Shown here piece by piece: positions 35,364 through 46,813 of a stretch of 64,000 nucleotides of DNA; positions within the stretch are counted from its first letter, which is position 1, and every line of letters starts with the position of its first letter. The notes under the pieces are model-generated. The model worked only from the letters and a program-made list of their open reading frames with translations, ran no database searches and was not told the origin of the DNA. The translations under genes and the position numbers were made by a program. The stretch lies in assembly GCA_905250115.1 (NCBI GenBank), contig CAJNOI010000054.1:62001-126000 (forward strand), given 5' to 3'. The DNA comes from Adineta steineri. Its lineage: Eukaryota > Rotifera > Eurotatoria > Adinetida > Adinetidae.

Positions 35364-35770
35364 GGAGGCATATATAAACAGTCATTTGGTTGTCGATATG
35401 GAAGACATTGAAACGAATGCATCTGAACAGATTTTAAGGTCGTAAAAATCCAGTATTAACATGTTGCTATACAACATCCATGAAATAATTTCAAGGCAGT
35501 TTTACAAAGGTACAAATATAGGAAAGAAAGAAAAAAATGTGAATGAAGTGTGACAGACAGATGCGTGAAATTAAAGAATTTTTCTCGTTTCTTATTGGTT
35601 TTAAATAACCAACAAAACCGTTTTAATGATTGATGTCGCTCTTAAACGATATTTAATACTCATTTCGATCAATATGTCGCATACCTATATCATTTTGTAC
35701 ATTGAGATTGCATTCTTCGTCTTTCTAAATTGATGGCTGTTTGTGATGTAGTACCAAACGTACAGAAACC
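35364..35770 (-). pseudogene. Two exon-like blocks upstream of the unknown gene
   Basis: Block 35685-35770 follows a TTTTATAG acceptor and reads FCTFGTTSQTAINLERRRMQ then SQCTK before a TGA that is one transition from CGA; a donor (ATAG|GTATGC) follows 8 nt later. Block about 35364-35427 reads MHSFQCLPYRQPNDCLYMPP and ends at a GTACGT donor. Both use the typical CCA/CGA/CAA/TTA codons. They may be 5' exons of the broken gene at 33259-34470 or a separate cysteine-rich relic. The phases do not join cleanly. Confidence 0.3.
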
Positions 35771-36838
35771 TATAAAATAGAGCAAACTCATAACATATAC
35801 AATATGACTATATTTGAAAGTTTGCATTTATGATTTAAATAAAATATAGTGAGTGAAAATATCAAGTTTAAAATATTTAGCTGCACAAATACATAATAGT
35901 TTAAGTGCTCAAGTTAATTAACTTTTTTGGAAACATACTTGTACTTAGTTATGAAGCTAAGGATAAATATTTATTTAATAACATAATTCTTAACATTACA
36001 CTTAATCAAAAATTTTGCAATAAAAATGAACTATAGTCCTTGTTTTTATGTACAAGTAACTAGAACTTCAGTATATTCACAACAGATCTGGTGAATTATA
36101 AAAGAAAATGATAATATGATATAATAAAATATCATTATATATTAATGATTTTTTGCTAATTAAATAGAATATTTTCCTAAATATTTATTTTGAATAATAA
36201 ATAATCATTTTTAATTGAATTTCAGCTAAAGGCTAAGCTGAAGAATTCATGTATTGTAAATAATGATATATTTTTTTAATATAGAATAAAATATGAAAGC
36301 TATAATTGAAACTAGATTGAACATGTGCTCTAATCTCTATAAACGCAATATAAATTTTATTCGAATAAAATAAAATTTCCTCATTCATTAATTCATTATT
36401 CCTATATCTCAGTGAAATCAGAAAATTTTCTTTTTAAATATTATGACCAGTAATAATTGAAGGATTATCTTTGATCCGTAGAAATGAAGTGACATATAAA
36501 ATTTTTATTTCTCGTATTATTACACACATATGATGCAATTACTCTCCAGATAATTGAATCCCTAAAGAATTTCATTGTCTTATATTATCAACTAAATTGT
36601 ACAGAATAATATGAATTTTATCTGTTTCGAAACAAATATATCGTACATATTTTTTTATATGTACGAAGAATTTTCTAAATAAGATGTCGCTATCAATTAA
36701 TAGATGTTTTTACCATTTCTATTTATTTGTTCCATTGAATATAATATTCTATGGATTGTTTGCGTTTAACGCCCACATTATATTTTTGTCGTTTTTCTCT
36801 TCGATACATTTACTCGACTAAGATCTAAATAAAGGAAA
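35771..36838. other. Intergenic, upstream of citrate synthase
   Basis: Very AT-rich with no exon recognised. A possible splice acceptor (CGACTAAG) lies about 17 nt before the citrate synthase ATG. Confidence 0.5.
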
Positions 36839-39006
36839 ATGTCTCTTGCCACACGATCTGTTACACGTATTTTCACATCATCAATTCGAACGGTATTTTT
36901 CTATAAAAATAGTCATAGAAAATTATATTCTTTATATATGTATAGAACAATCTCGCTTGTGTACAATCAAAATGTTTTTCATCAACACAAGCAACCGTAC
37001 GTTTACATTGTTTTTATTCTATAATATATATATATATATTTTGTTTTTCTTTTTGACAAACATAGGATTTAAAAGAAGTTCTCAAAGATCTCATACCAAA
37101 AGAACAAAAACGCGTAGCTGAATTTAAAGCTAAAAATAAAGATGTACCACTTGGCCAAGTAACTGTTGATATGGTAATGAAAATAAATATTTTTCACTTT
37201 TTATTTCGAATAAAATCTTTTCTTAAGATCTATGGTGGTATGCGTGGTATTAAAGGTCTTGTCTATGAAACATCAGTATTAGATTCAAACGAAGGTATCC
37301 GCTTTCGTGGCAAAACAATAACTGAATGTCAAGCAGAATTACCAAAAGCTAAAGGAGGTGACGAACCATTACCTGAAGGTCTCTTTTGGCTTTTAGTTAC
37401 ATCACAAGTACCAACTCAACAACAAGTAAGAAATTATATTTATATATGAACAAAATGAATATTTTTTTAACTTCCTAGGTTGATTGGGTAACAAAAGAAT
37501 GGAATAATCGTGCTGATATTCCTCAACATGTTGTAACTATGTTGAACAATTTTCCAGCACAACTCCATCCAATGTCACAACTTAGTGCTGCTATTACAGT
37601 TCTTAATCTTGGTTCGAAATTTGCTAAAGCTTATTCCGAAGGTGTACCGAAGTCAAAATATTGGGAGGTTAGTTTGAATTGAAAAATTTGATAAACACTA
37701 ATTTTTAACAGTAAAATATAACCACATTTTTTAATAATGAAAAAACGCTTGAAGGCAATTCATGTCATTCAAAACAGCACTTTAGTAGAAAAAATAAATG
37801 AATTATTTTTACGACTAATGTATTTCGATAGACTTGATATTTTCGTTTCAAATACAGATTTTAAAGTTCATATCTGCTCATAAAATGTGAAGCATACGAA
37901 ATAGAATGATGATTCATTTTATTGAATGTATATGTTAGCGTTAAACGTGAAGTTATCTAATGTCTTCTAAGATTTTTTTCAAATGATTACGCTTTAGAAA
38001 ATCGCAGTTAATATAAATCTGTATTTTATTTCTAGTATGCTTATGAAGATTCAATGGATTTAATTGCTAAATTACCAACAATTGCTGCTATTATCTATCG
38101 AAATTTATATCGTGATGGTACAGCTGTTGGCGCAATTGATTCTAAAAAGGATTGGTCATGGAATTTTGCAACTATGTTAGGTTATGATAATAAACAATTT
38201 GTTGAATTACTTCGTCTTTATTTAACAATTCACAGGTAAATCTAGTTCGTTTGTTTTGTATCGTTAATAAAATTTCTTTATTTTTATTTTCATTTAAATT
38301 AGTGATCATGAAGGTGGTAATGTTAGTGCTCATACAAGTCATCTTGTTGGTAGTGCACTTTCAGATCCATATTTATCAACTGCTGCAGCTATGAATGGTC
38401 TTGCTGGACCACTTCATGGTCTTGCCAATCAAGAAGTATTGATCTGGATAACAAAATTAGTTGAAAAATTAGGTGAAACACCAAATGAAGCACAAATTAC
38501 ACAATATATTCATGATACACTTAAAACAAGTGTTGTACCCGGTTATGGACATGCTGTCTTACGTAAAACTGATCCACGTTATACATGTCAACGAGAATTT
38601 GCACTTAAACATTTACCAAACGATAATATGTTTAAAATAGTTTCACAACTTTATAAAGTTGTACCAAAAGTACTTGGTGAACTTGGTAAAGTTAAAAATC
38701 CATGGCCCAATGTTGATGCTCATTCAGGTGTTCTCCTTCAAGTAAATTTCATTAGTTTTTCAATTGAATGATTGTTCATTTTTGTATTATTTTTTTTAGC
38801 ATTATGGTATGAAAGAAATGAACTATTACACTGTTTTATTCGGTGTCTCACGAGCACTTGGTGTTCTCTCACAAATGATCTGGTCTCGAGCATTAGGATT
38901 TCCATTAGAACGACCAAAATCATTATCAACTGATGGTCTCATGGCTATAGTAGCTGGACAGAAGAAAGCCGGCACAGAAGCAGGACAAAAAACCAAAGCT
39001 GCTTAA
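36839..39006 (+). CDS. CS: Citrate synthase, mitochondrial
   Basis: Seven exons (36839-36892, 37066-37173, 37228-37425, 37479-37667, 38036-38235, 38303-38741, 38800-39006) join in phase to 464 aa, against 466 in human. The enzyme condenses oxaloacetate and acetyl-CoA into citrate in the matrix. The N-terminus ([18 protein letters not shown]) is a basic, Ser/Thr-rich mitochondrial presequence encoded by its own exon. Conserved text includes [20 protein letters not shown] and GIRFRG. The active-site regions are present: [13 protein letters not shown] with [16 protein letters not shown] (His), [20 protein letters not shown] (His) and [14 protein letters not shown] (Asp). The C-terminus (GQKTKAA) is the usual basic end. 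All introns are short except intron 4 (368 nt). Confidence 0.97.
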
Positions 39007-39894
39007 ATAATTATACTCAAGTTCAATAATCACTCCCAACCAACCACGTGTGGTATTACTTACATGACCAAATTATTTTTATTTTTTTCGATTATCTCTA
39101 TTTCTTTCGTGTCTGTTTCTCTCTCCTGCTTCTCACAAACATCAGTTATATTGAAGAATACCTTCTTCGTTGTCGTACTATTATTACTTTAGTTAAAATA
39201 AAAGAAATAGGAAGAAAAAAGAGTAAAATATCATATTTATCTTGTCTATATGTTCATGTAAAACTTAATAGTTCATATCAAGAATGTCCTCGGACGAAAT
39301 GTCCTTTTGTTTTTCGTCCTTACATATATACTTATGTGGAAGAACGAAAAACAAAAGGACATTTTGTCCGAGGACATTTTCTAAAGTACATTCTTAACGG
39401 ATACCTAGAAAATGAAGATTTCTCAAACTAGGTTTTATTTTAATTTATTTGAAACAAGTAATTTCTAGCCTTAGGGTTACTGAAAGCGATTAATACAAAA
39501 AAACCTTTGTTTTTGTTTTTGATTGAATAATTCTGTATAGTCAAAATCAATATTTACTCATGGATAAAGACTGTTAATCTGCGGTGACGTTAGTCGCACG
39601 TGCGTTTTCTTCGCTAGGTTTATCATATGTTTGCTAAATAATCGGACATTCATGAGCAAATATTAGAATATATGACGTAATCTATTAATTGCAATAGCCA
39701 AACAGAGTTTGAATTACTTTACCGGATACTTTCAGAAATAGAAGACATTTAAAGAATATGAATATTTATTGAAAAAATTAGAGATTTATTTTATATAAAA
39801 TACAAGATTTTTGAAGATTCCAAAAAAAGAGAATGTAATTTTAATTATTAAAATAGTCATCACAGAAAAAATAAAAAATAATTATTCATCATCA
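39007..39894. other. Intergenic between citrate synthase and the GH5 gene
   Basis: This is the 3' flank of two convergently transcribed genes. It contains the hairpin at 39285-39376. The 127-codon frame 39048-39431 runs straight through both arms of that hairpin and is not a gene. Confidence 0.55.
39285..39376. repeat. Near-perfect foldback, 33-bp stem
   Basis: Arms 39285-39317 and 39344-39376 pair over 33 bp with one mismatch. The stem starts TGTCCTCGGAC and ends TTGTTTTTCGT, with a 26-nt loop. It is GC-richer than the flanks and lies about 280 nt after the citrate synthase stop. It is probably a very small MITE; no target duplication was clear. It could form a stable hairpin in a read-through transcript. 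Confidence 0.7.
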
Positions 39895-41631
39895 TCAGAC
39901 TTTTGGACAAATTTCAACAACACCAATCATAGATGGATTATTACTTGTTACAAGCTGTACATTTGGTTCAACAAGAATAATATTTGAATTTAATGGATCA
40001 ATTTTCCATTTTAATACTGCATTCACAGTTACATTATAACCTTGTTGTGGAAAATGTAATGGTGGAATATAAATTTCAGTAGGTTCTTTTATTGCTGGAT
40101 CAATATAATATGATAAATAAAATAAACGTTGACTAGCTATGTATTGCATAGCAAGAGGTTTGCCAGAAATTGCGCGAGCATAAATGCGTGATATACGTTT
40201 TATTGCTGATGTATGACCAAAAATATCACCCCAATAAGCCCATGATTGTAAGAATTGATCAGCAGCATCTAAACCCCAATCAAGTTGTTCATCACATGTT
40301 GGTGAACCATCACAACCACCAAATTCAGTTAAAAATGCTGAACCACCTAATTGAGCAAGATCAGTTTGTACAGAACGAAAAAGTGCTGGACCTTCAACAT
40401 CATCGCATAGCAGTCGATCAAAAACTGGTATTGTACTATTATCTGATACAGGTTTAACAGATAAAATTATACAATAATAATGATAAGAAAGAACACTTCG
40501 ATTACGATAATCATTACCACCAGGTACATGTGTAAATCCAGTACCAAAATACTTACCATTCAATCGAACTAAAAGAATAAAAAATACAATGTTTTTATTA
40601 TATATTTATATTATAAGACTTCAACATACCACCCCAGGTAACTGGTTCATAAAAAATAAGTGTATCATTATCAACTGAGCGAATAGCTTTCGCAACTTTT
40701 TCATATAATGGTTGTAAATTTTTCTCACCAGCAATACCTGGTAGAAATAATGTTGGATTAGCAAAATAATTTCCAGCCCATGGTTCATTAATTATTTCGT
40801 AGCTTTAAATCAGAAATAAAATAATGGAAAAATATTGAAAATTTTCTTACCCAAGTATATTAGAATAATTTTTATATGTAGTTGCGACTACTCGCCAGAA
40901 ATCACTCATTGATTCAATAGCACCACCTATATTGTCATATAAACATTGGAATGCATGTGAACAAGCTTCTGTTAGATAACTAAATATTATGCGAATTAAT
41001 ATATTTATTTTAATCATAAACATACTTACAGATCAAACCAGTTGGCGCCTGCTCCTGATTTAAATGGCCAAGGAACTATGAAACAAAGAATTTAGCTTTC
41101 AAAAGAACAGAAGTTTTTTATTAAATATTATTGCCGTACATGGATGATTCGGTGCAGGAAATCGATCGTATAACCATCCTGGTATACCATCATAACTTCC
41201 AGTTCGACTGGATAATAAATCTTGATGCATATCAAGTAAAACAAATATTTCATTTGATTCAAGCAATTCAACAATTTGTTTCATTATATTCAAATAAGTT
41301 ACATTATATTTTTGTGGTTGAGGTTCAACACCAGCCCACATCATACTAAAATATAGAATTAAAACTTGAATAATAATCAATTGAATAAATACCCAAGTCG
41401 TACAAAATTGATGCCCCATTGTGATAGATTTGCAACTTTAATTGGATCGAGTAATTCAGGTGGATACCATGGAAATCCTTTCATGACAAAATTAACACCA
41501 TGATAAATTCTTACACGTCCAGAATCATCAACAATTAATGAATCAGATACATGTACATTAGCTGAACCATGACAATAAATAATAAATAGAAAAAAATAAG
41601 TTATGACGAATACAATTGATTGTAATTTCAT
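39895..41631 (-). CDS. Endoglycoceramidase-like glycoside hydrolase (GH5)
   Basis: Six exons (41393-41631, 41140-41345, 41030-41075, 40851-40979, 40630-40802, 39895-40568) give 488 aa in phase. Endoglycoceramidases cleave the bond between the glycan and ceramide of glycosphingolipids. A signal peptide (MKLQSIVFVITYFFLFIIYC) indicates a secreted or lysosomal enzyme. Family text in order: VRIYHGVNFVMKGFPWYPPE, WGINFVRLGMMWAGVEP, FVLLDMHQDLLSSRTGSYDG with IPGWL, PWPFKSGAGANWFDL, YEIINEPWAGN (Glu of NEP, acid/base), FYEPVTWGG, and SAFLTEFGGCDG (nucleophile Glu). DMHQD and EPWAGN are typical of EGCases. Both catalytic Glu are present, so it is probably active. It has normal short introns. A splice acceptor (TTTCAG) abuts the ATG. 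Confidence 0.92.
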
Positions 41632-42132
41632 CTGAAATAATATAATATTCTTCAATTTATTATCTATATAAAAAATAAATATACAAAATGTGATCCATAC
41701 GTTTTTCGTTATCAATTTTTATTATTTACCAATAGAAAAGGGATTTGATAAAATGACCTTATTTTTATATTCTATTAAATAAATATTGTTTCGTATTATG
41801 TTTGATAATTTCAGTCGAAATCGACATCGTATTCATGATCAAACATTCTTTTCAGAATGGAAAAGTATTATTTAAAAGACTATGACACGTATGTCTCAGT
41901 TCATTCTATCACCAAAACATCGTACTTCTTAATTCGTTCAGATTTCTTATATCAAAGAGTTGACTATAAACATACTCTTAAGATCTCAAAGTATATAAGT
42001 GGTTGTTCAGAATAATAACTATATAGAACAAGTAAAACTCACGTAATTGGAATTTTGATATATAACTGAAAAGAAATATTAAAACCTAAAAAAAGATAAT
42101 TACAGTGAGTAATTTTCCATTTCAATAGATAA
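41632..42132. other. Intergenic upstream of the GH5 gene
   Basis: No exon recognised. It presumably includes the 5'UTR and promoter of the GH5 gene on the minus strand. Confidence 0.45.
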
Positions 42133-42752
42133 TTATAAAAATTCTTGTAAGAGATAAACACATGAACAGAAATGAGAGGTAATAGACCAATGAAGGTTTT
42201 TAGTCGATAGAGAGTGCCATAGGTTGATAAAATTCATGACTAGAAGAATATGCTCAATTGAAGATGATTTCATCATATGAGTCAAAAGATTATTGTAATC
42301 GATTCCATACATGACATTGTTTTTATAAAAACGATGGTATTCTACTAAAAGATCACTGAAATGATTAGTGCAAAATTTCAAAATATAGTTATCATATTGA
42401 TCTGCATAATCTCCTACCACGAAGAATTTTATTTTGTCAAATTGAATGGGATCTTTCTGAAATTGAAGAAAAATATATGGCCTGACTGAAGATGTATGAG
42501 AAAAGATTTTATGACTCTGGTTTTATCCTCGATCATATGATCTAGAATGCACTGTTTTGTATTTAATTTAATAATATTCTTAATACGAATTTTCGAGATT
42601 AAATTTAACTCAAGATGAAAAGTATCTTTTCTCGAATTATTATGAGTCTCATGTAAATTTTGTAGAATGATTTTCGATGGATATTGATGTCTACTAGACG
42701 AAATATTATTTCCGAATAATCGGAATGTAAATAACTGGTGCCATCTGATCAA
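42133..42752 (-). pseudogene. Possible broken small gene, family unknown
   Basis: Two minus-strand frames follow one another with an 8-nt gap between them (42429-42752 and 42133-42420). The first contains ILQNLHETHNNSRKDTFHLE and the second VGDYADQYDNYILKFCTNHF and LLVEYHRFYKNNVMYGIDYN. The second frame can be extended upstream to a TTTCAG acceptor at about 42464. That suggests either a two-exon gene, or one frame with a frameshift; no good donor is seen for the former. No domain is recognised. Confidence 0.3.
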
Positions 42753-43436
42753 AACTAATAAACATAACTTGGTTAGTTAAGAAACATCGATTTGAATGAA
42801 ATAGAACGAAACAAATCGTTCTTCGCAAAGAAATTTTATCTCTTCTGAATGACATATCTATTTTGAACAGGTAACAACAAAATGGGTTTTCTTTAACTAA
42901 TAATTCGTTTCTCTCGCATAAATCTTGATAGTGATTCCAAATTTCAACTAGGACTCATATATTTCTCATGAAAATTAGACAGATGGATGTAGTCAGTAAT
43001 CAGATTAGAATTCATGTTTTAACTATAAAAATTCTTTTTAGTTTAATGACTAAGCGTAGACAAAGATCAAATATATATATAACCCAATATTTATTACAGT
43101 ACGATGCTGATACTATTATCCGTAATCGTCTTGTTTTCAATAAGATATTAATCGTGTTACTATTAATAATAGATAATAAAAATAGTCGAAGTAGATCAAC
43201 CTGAAAAAGATTTTCTTACTAATTCGGCAATATGTATTTTATTTATTTATAGAATATAAACTTCGAAGATTGATTCTATTTAAAAGAAAATTGAAATAAC
43301 GGTGTCCGCATCACATATAAAATGTAATCACACTTGCTCTAGTTTGTATAGATCCCGTTGTAGATTTTTCAAACAATATAAAATACCCAATGAATCTACT
43401 TGAATGTGTTCAATAATTTTCGAGTTTTAAAAACCG
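42753..43436. other. Intergenic, upstream of THOC7
   Basis: AT-rich, no exon recognised; the frame 42968-43204 is unsupported. Confidence 0.45.
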
Positions 43437-43540
43437 TATATATACAGACTTCCTCTCGTATAGATTGTATGCACTGAAAGTCTGTTCGCGAGTATTCATA
43501 CTGTTGAATTTTTTCAAATATCAATTACTTTCAGATAAAA
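43437..43540 (+). promoter_or_regulatory. THOC7 core promoter and leader
   Basis: TATATATA at 43437-43444 could be a TATA box. About 90 nt downstream a strong acceptor, TTACTTTCAG (43525-43534), is followed by ATAAAA and the ATG. No convincing donor lies between, which leaves open a spliced leader. Confidence 0.35.
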
Positions 43541-44525
43541 ATGTCATCGAAATCATTAAAACGAAATCTACAAATACCTTCTACATCAAGTAAACAACCT
43601 AAGATTGAACTCATATCTGAACGACATTCCGATCTATCAGAAGATGATATAATTCGTTCACGTCTTGCTTATGAAGGTGATCAAGGTAGTGATGATCGAC
43701 GTATATTAACATTAATGAAAATGTTCAATAAATCAACAAATGATATATCATCATTAGAAATAGAAAAATTACAATCATTACTTTATTCTATTGAACATTC
43801 ATATCGTCTCTTAAAAGCAACGAGAGATATGGATGTTCATGAACAATTATGTTACACAATAAAAATTAAAAAAATGTATGAAAAAAATAAGCAATTACGT
43901 TATAAACGTGCTCTAAGTAAAAAACGTTTAATTGAAGCTGAAAGAAAACGTTCGAATTTACTTGAATATAATCGTCGTATAGATTCAATTAATAAATTAG
44001 GTACAAGAAAAGAATTAAGAGCACAACAAGTAGCAACATTAGAAAGAAAACGTTATTTTGAACATCTTCAACAAACATTTGAAACAAAGTAAATTTTGAA
44101 TATATTCAAAACAGAATAAAAGTTCATTATTTTCTTATAGTTATCGACAAAGATTAAAACAAATAGCTATTTATATGCGACCTATATTAGAATTTGATGA
44201 AATTCTAAGACAAGATGCTCATGAAGATGGAATGAATGAATTTTCTAATGAGCTACAAGCATTATCGTCCATGTTATCAATAATAAAAACTGAAAGACCA
44301 CGAACATATTCTGATTCATCTATGGCTTCAATCGATGGAGACGATAATATGCTTACAATTCATTCGAAAAAAGAACCTAATAAAAATCGTTTAGAAATGA
44401 TTTCTTTATCATTAGCGAATAATCAACCGCAACCGTTATTTTCAAATGATATTGAACTATATGGTACACAACTTGTTAATCCGTTACTCGTTTTGTCGTC
44501 TTCTTCTTCTTTGAACGTAGAATGA
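43541..44525 (+). CDS. THOC7: THO complex subunit 7 homologue
   Basis: Two exons (43541-44088 and 44141-44525) give 310 aa. THOC7 is a coiled-coil subunit of the nuclear THO/TREX complex, which couples transcription to mRNA export. The family start is clear at residues 27-50: LSEDDIIRSRLAYEGDQGSD followed by DRRILTLMKMF, matching the EVIRKRLLIDGDGAGDDRR pattern. Residues 60-180 are a long charged coiled coil (KKMYEKNKQLRYKRALSKKR, LLEYNRRIDSINKL). The protein is longer than the roughly 200-residue vertebrate protein because of an N-terminal Ser/Lys-rich extension and an acidic/Ser-rich C-terminal tail encoded by exon 2 (ending LVLSSSSSLNVE). The 52-nt intron is in phase 2. Confidence 0.85.
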
Positions 44526-44694
44526 TTTTAACTGCTATTATATATTTTGTTTTGTTCAAAAAAGATGAAAAAAAAATCTAGTCAATGATGGTAGTTCCAC
44601 ATTGATTTCTTTCTTTAATAAAATATATAGAATATGATAGTTTATGAACTTCGGTAACATAGAAGTTCTCATGTTTAAAAAAAGAATTAAATTT

Positions 44695-45112
44695 ATATCA
44701 ATAGAAAGCCCGATAGCCACATAAACAAGTAATCCGATGCTCAGCATAAAGTCAAAAGAGCTCCAATTACTTCTAAAAGGAACTAATATAAAATTAATAT
44801 TTACAAGGAAATAGAACGCAGACGTGCTCGATGGACACTAAATGAAAGCCTTTTTATTAACCATTTTGTAGTCAAATACATTGCTGTTAATGACATAAGA
44901 AAGCTAATTACACATATGAATTGGAAAGTACACCACGTAAATCAATATAAATGACATTTGTTTTTTTCTCTAAATTTCAAAAATCATAAAAATCAACACA
45001 AACAATTAATACAGTTATGTGATGATTTCGCACATCATAATCAAATCCATTATCGACTATATGACAATGTGCAGTTGTTGAACACATTCGAAATGATATT
45101 CCGTTTGATAAA
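44695..45112 (-). pseudogene. Relic of the SLC30 zinc-transporter gene (exons 1-3)
   Basis: The sequence is a mutated copy of the neighbouring intact gene at 46814-48510. ATAGCCACATAAACAAG (about 44711) matches exon 3 (ATAGCCATATAAACAAG). GGAAAGTACACCACGTAAATC (about 44922; same as 48140 with few changes) matches the exon 2 start and acceptor. The stretch CGCACATCATAATCAAATCC with GACAATGTGCAGTTGTTGAACA (about 45030-45085) matches exon 1. The two short introns are kept, so it arose by DNA duplication, not retroposition. The reading frame is destroyed by indels. Exons 4-7 are not present. Confidence 0.75.
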
Positions 45113-46813
45113 ATTAGATTACTTTTTCCTAAATCGTTATCAATAGCAGTAAGAACATTTGATACTTTTTTAGAGGTTTACATTTTCTTATTTTAACTAG
45201 ATTCTAAAAACCAATAAAATCTCTATAAAACTGAGTTTGTTCTTATTTTATCATTTATTTCTACTCGTCTGCCGAGTTACTATTCAAAATAAATAACAAA
45301 AACGAATAGAAAAAAAAGGAAAAGAAAGAATAGTTTATGATCGACAGTTTGAAGACGTAAAAAGGTAGTGATATTATAATTTATGATGACAAAAGATCAA
45401 GGTTATTCACATAGTAAAAGAAGTCTTTATATATCTTTCATATTACTTGATTTATTGTAATATATCAAACACATTGTGAAGGTTTAATTTCTCACCGTCT
45501 GATATAGTTAAACGACATTTGAAAAAAGACAAATGATTAGTAAATTTTTGCATTGATATTTGATTAACTGACATTCCATTTGATAAACTAAAATCAATCT
45601 ATCAGAAAGAAATGAAAAAGAAAGTAAGAGTTCATTAAAGTAAATTCTCCGAGAAAATAACAGAGACTTTGACTATGAAATGTTTGAAGTCTTAGAACAC
45701 ATTGTTATACCCTTTTGAATAAATTATAGACTCATTTCTAATGATTAATTCAAACACTTCAGAATGTTACCATTGATCCTTATATTATATTTAATGTGCA
45801 TGCGCAAGAATACTTTAATGTCTTATATAGGATATATATTTAATAGAAGCATTTTGTTTGTCATCATCATCGTCATCGTCTGTACGAAATAATCTATATA
45901 AATCCTTTCAATCTAATGATAAACAACAGAAGAGTGAATTCGTTCTGATTTTGACTTTAGAGAAATTATTAAAGTATTATCTATATTCATAGACTTGTTC
46001 TCTATGATCGAAGATATACTATACATCGCATGATTGTACTAACTAGTTTTTAATCATATCCTGTTGTTATGTGATAAACGTATTATTTGTTTCTATCTGA
46101 ATCGAAAAAGTTCATCTGTTCTACTCATTAAAACATGAGAGCATGAGTAATATTGAATAGAATTCATTTGAATAGATCTGAATGGTTATTTCCTTTTTAG
46201 TATTTGTCGAGAGGAAATTAATACATCTCATCATTATGACAATGGCGAAATTAATATTTAGTATTACGGAACGACAAGAGACGTCTAAGAAAATAATGAG
46301 ACAATAGTGATATGAATTCATATCATTCAAATAGCTCAGACTTCTATTATAAGCCGAAGTTGGTAACGGATAAATATCTGAGGCAAATGATCGACATATA
46401 TATATGAGTAACAAAAACTATTTATTTTCACAATTAGAAATTAATCTATCATATAATAACAAATTTATAATTATCACTAGTCCTTTCTAAGTCATATCGC
46501 ATCATATTCTTCTTTTAAATCCCTCTATCTATTTTCTAGTCAAATTTTTGTCTATTCATCTGCATACAATTATTAAGTGTCATATTAACTATAAAAAAGC
46601 AACAACATCGGTAGGCTTTATTCTGTTTGATATTGCTTTAAAAAAAAAAGAATACAGTAAGTTCGATTGAAAATTATATCTAAATTCACAAAAAAACTAA
46701 CAATTTTGAAAAAAATAACATACACATTTTTTTTGAAAACAAAAACATGAAATTGCAAAATAAAAAGATGTATAAAATAATACTGCAACTTCGGTAAATT
46801 TCGATGTATTTTA
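45113..46813. other. Intergenic with two weak exon-like blocks (minus)
   Basis: 45496-45598 has an acceptor (CTGATAG) and donor (GACG|GTGAG) on the minus strand and reads IDFSLSNGMSVNQISMQKFT then NHLSFFKCRLTISD. 45815-45893 follows an ATATAG acceptor and reads LFRTDDDDDDDKQNASIKYI to a stop. They could be remnants of one gene but the order and phase do not join. The rest is unfeatured. Confidence 0.3.

Noticed and set aside
39048-39431. 127-codon plus-strand open frame after citrate synthase
   Set aside because: It runs through both arms of a 33-bp hairpin and has no domain or usual codon pattern.
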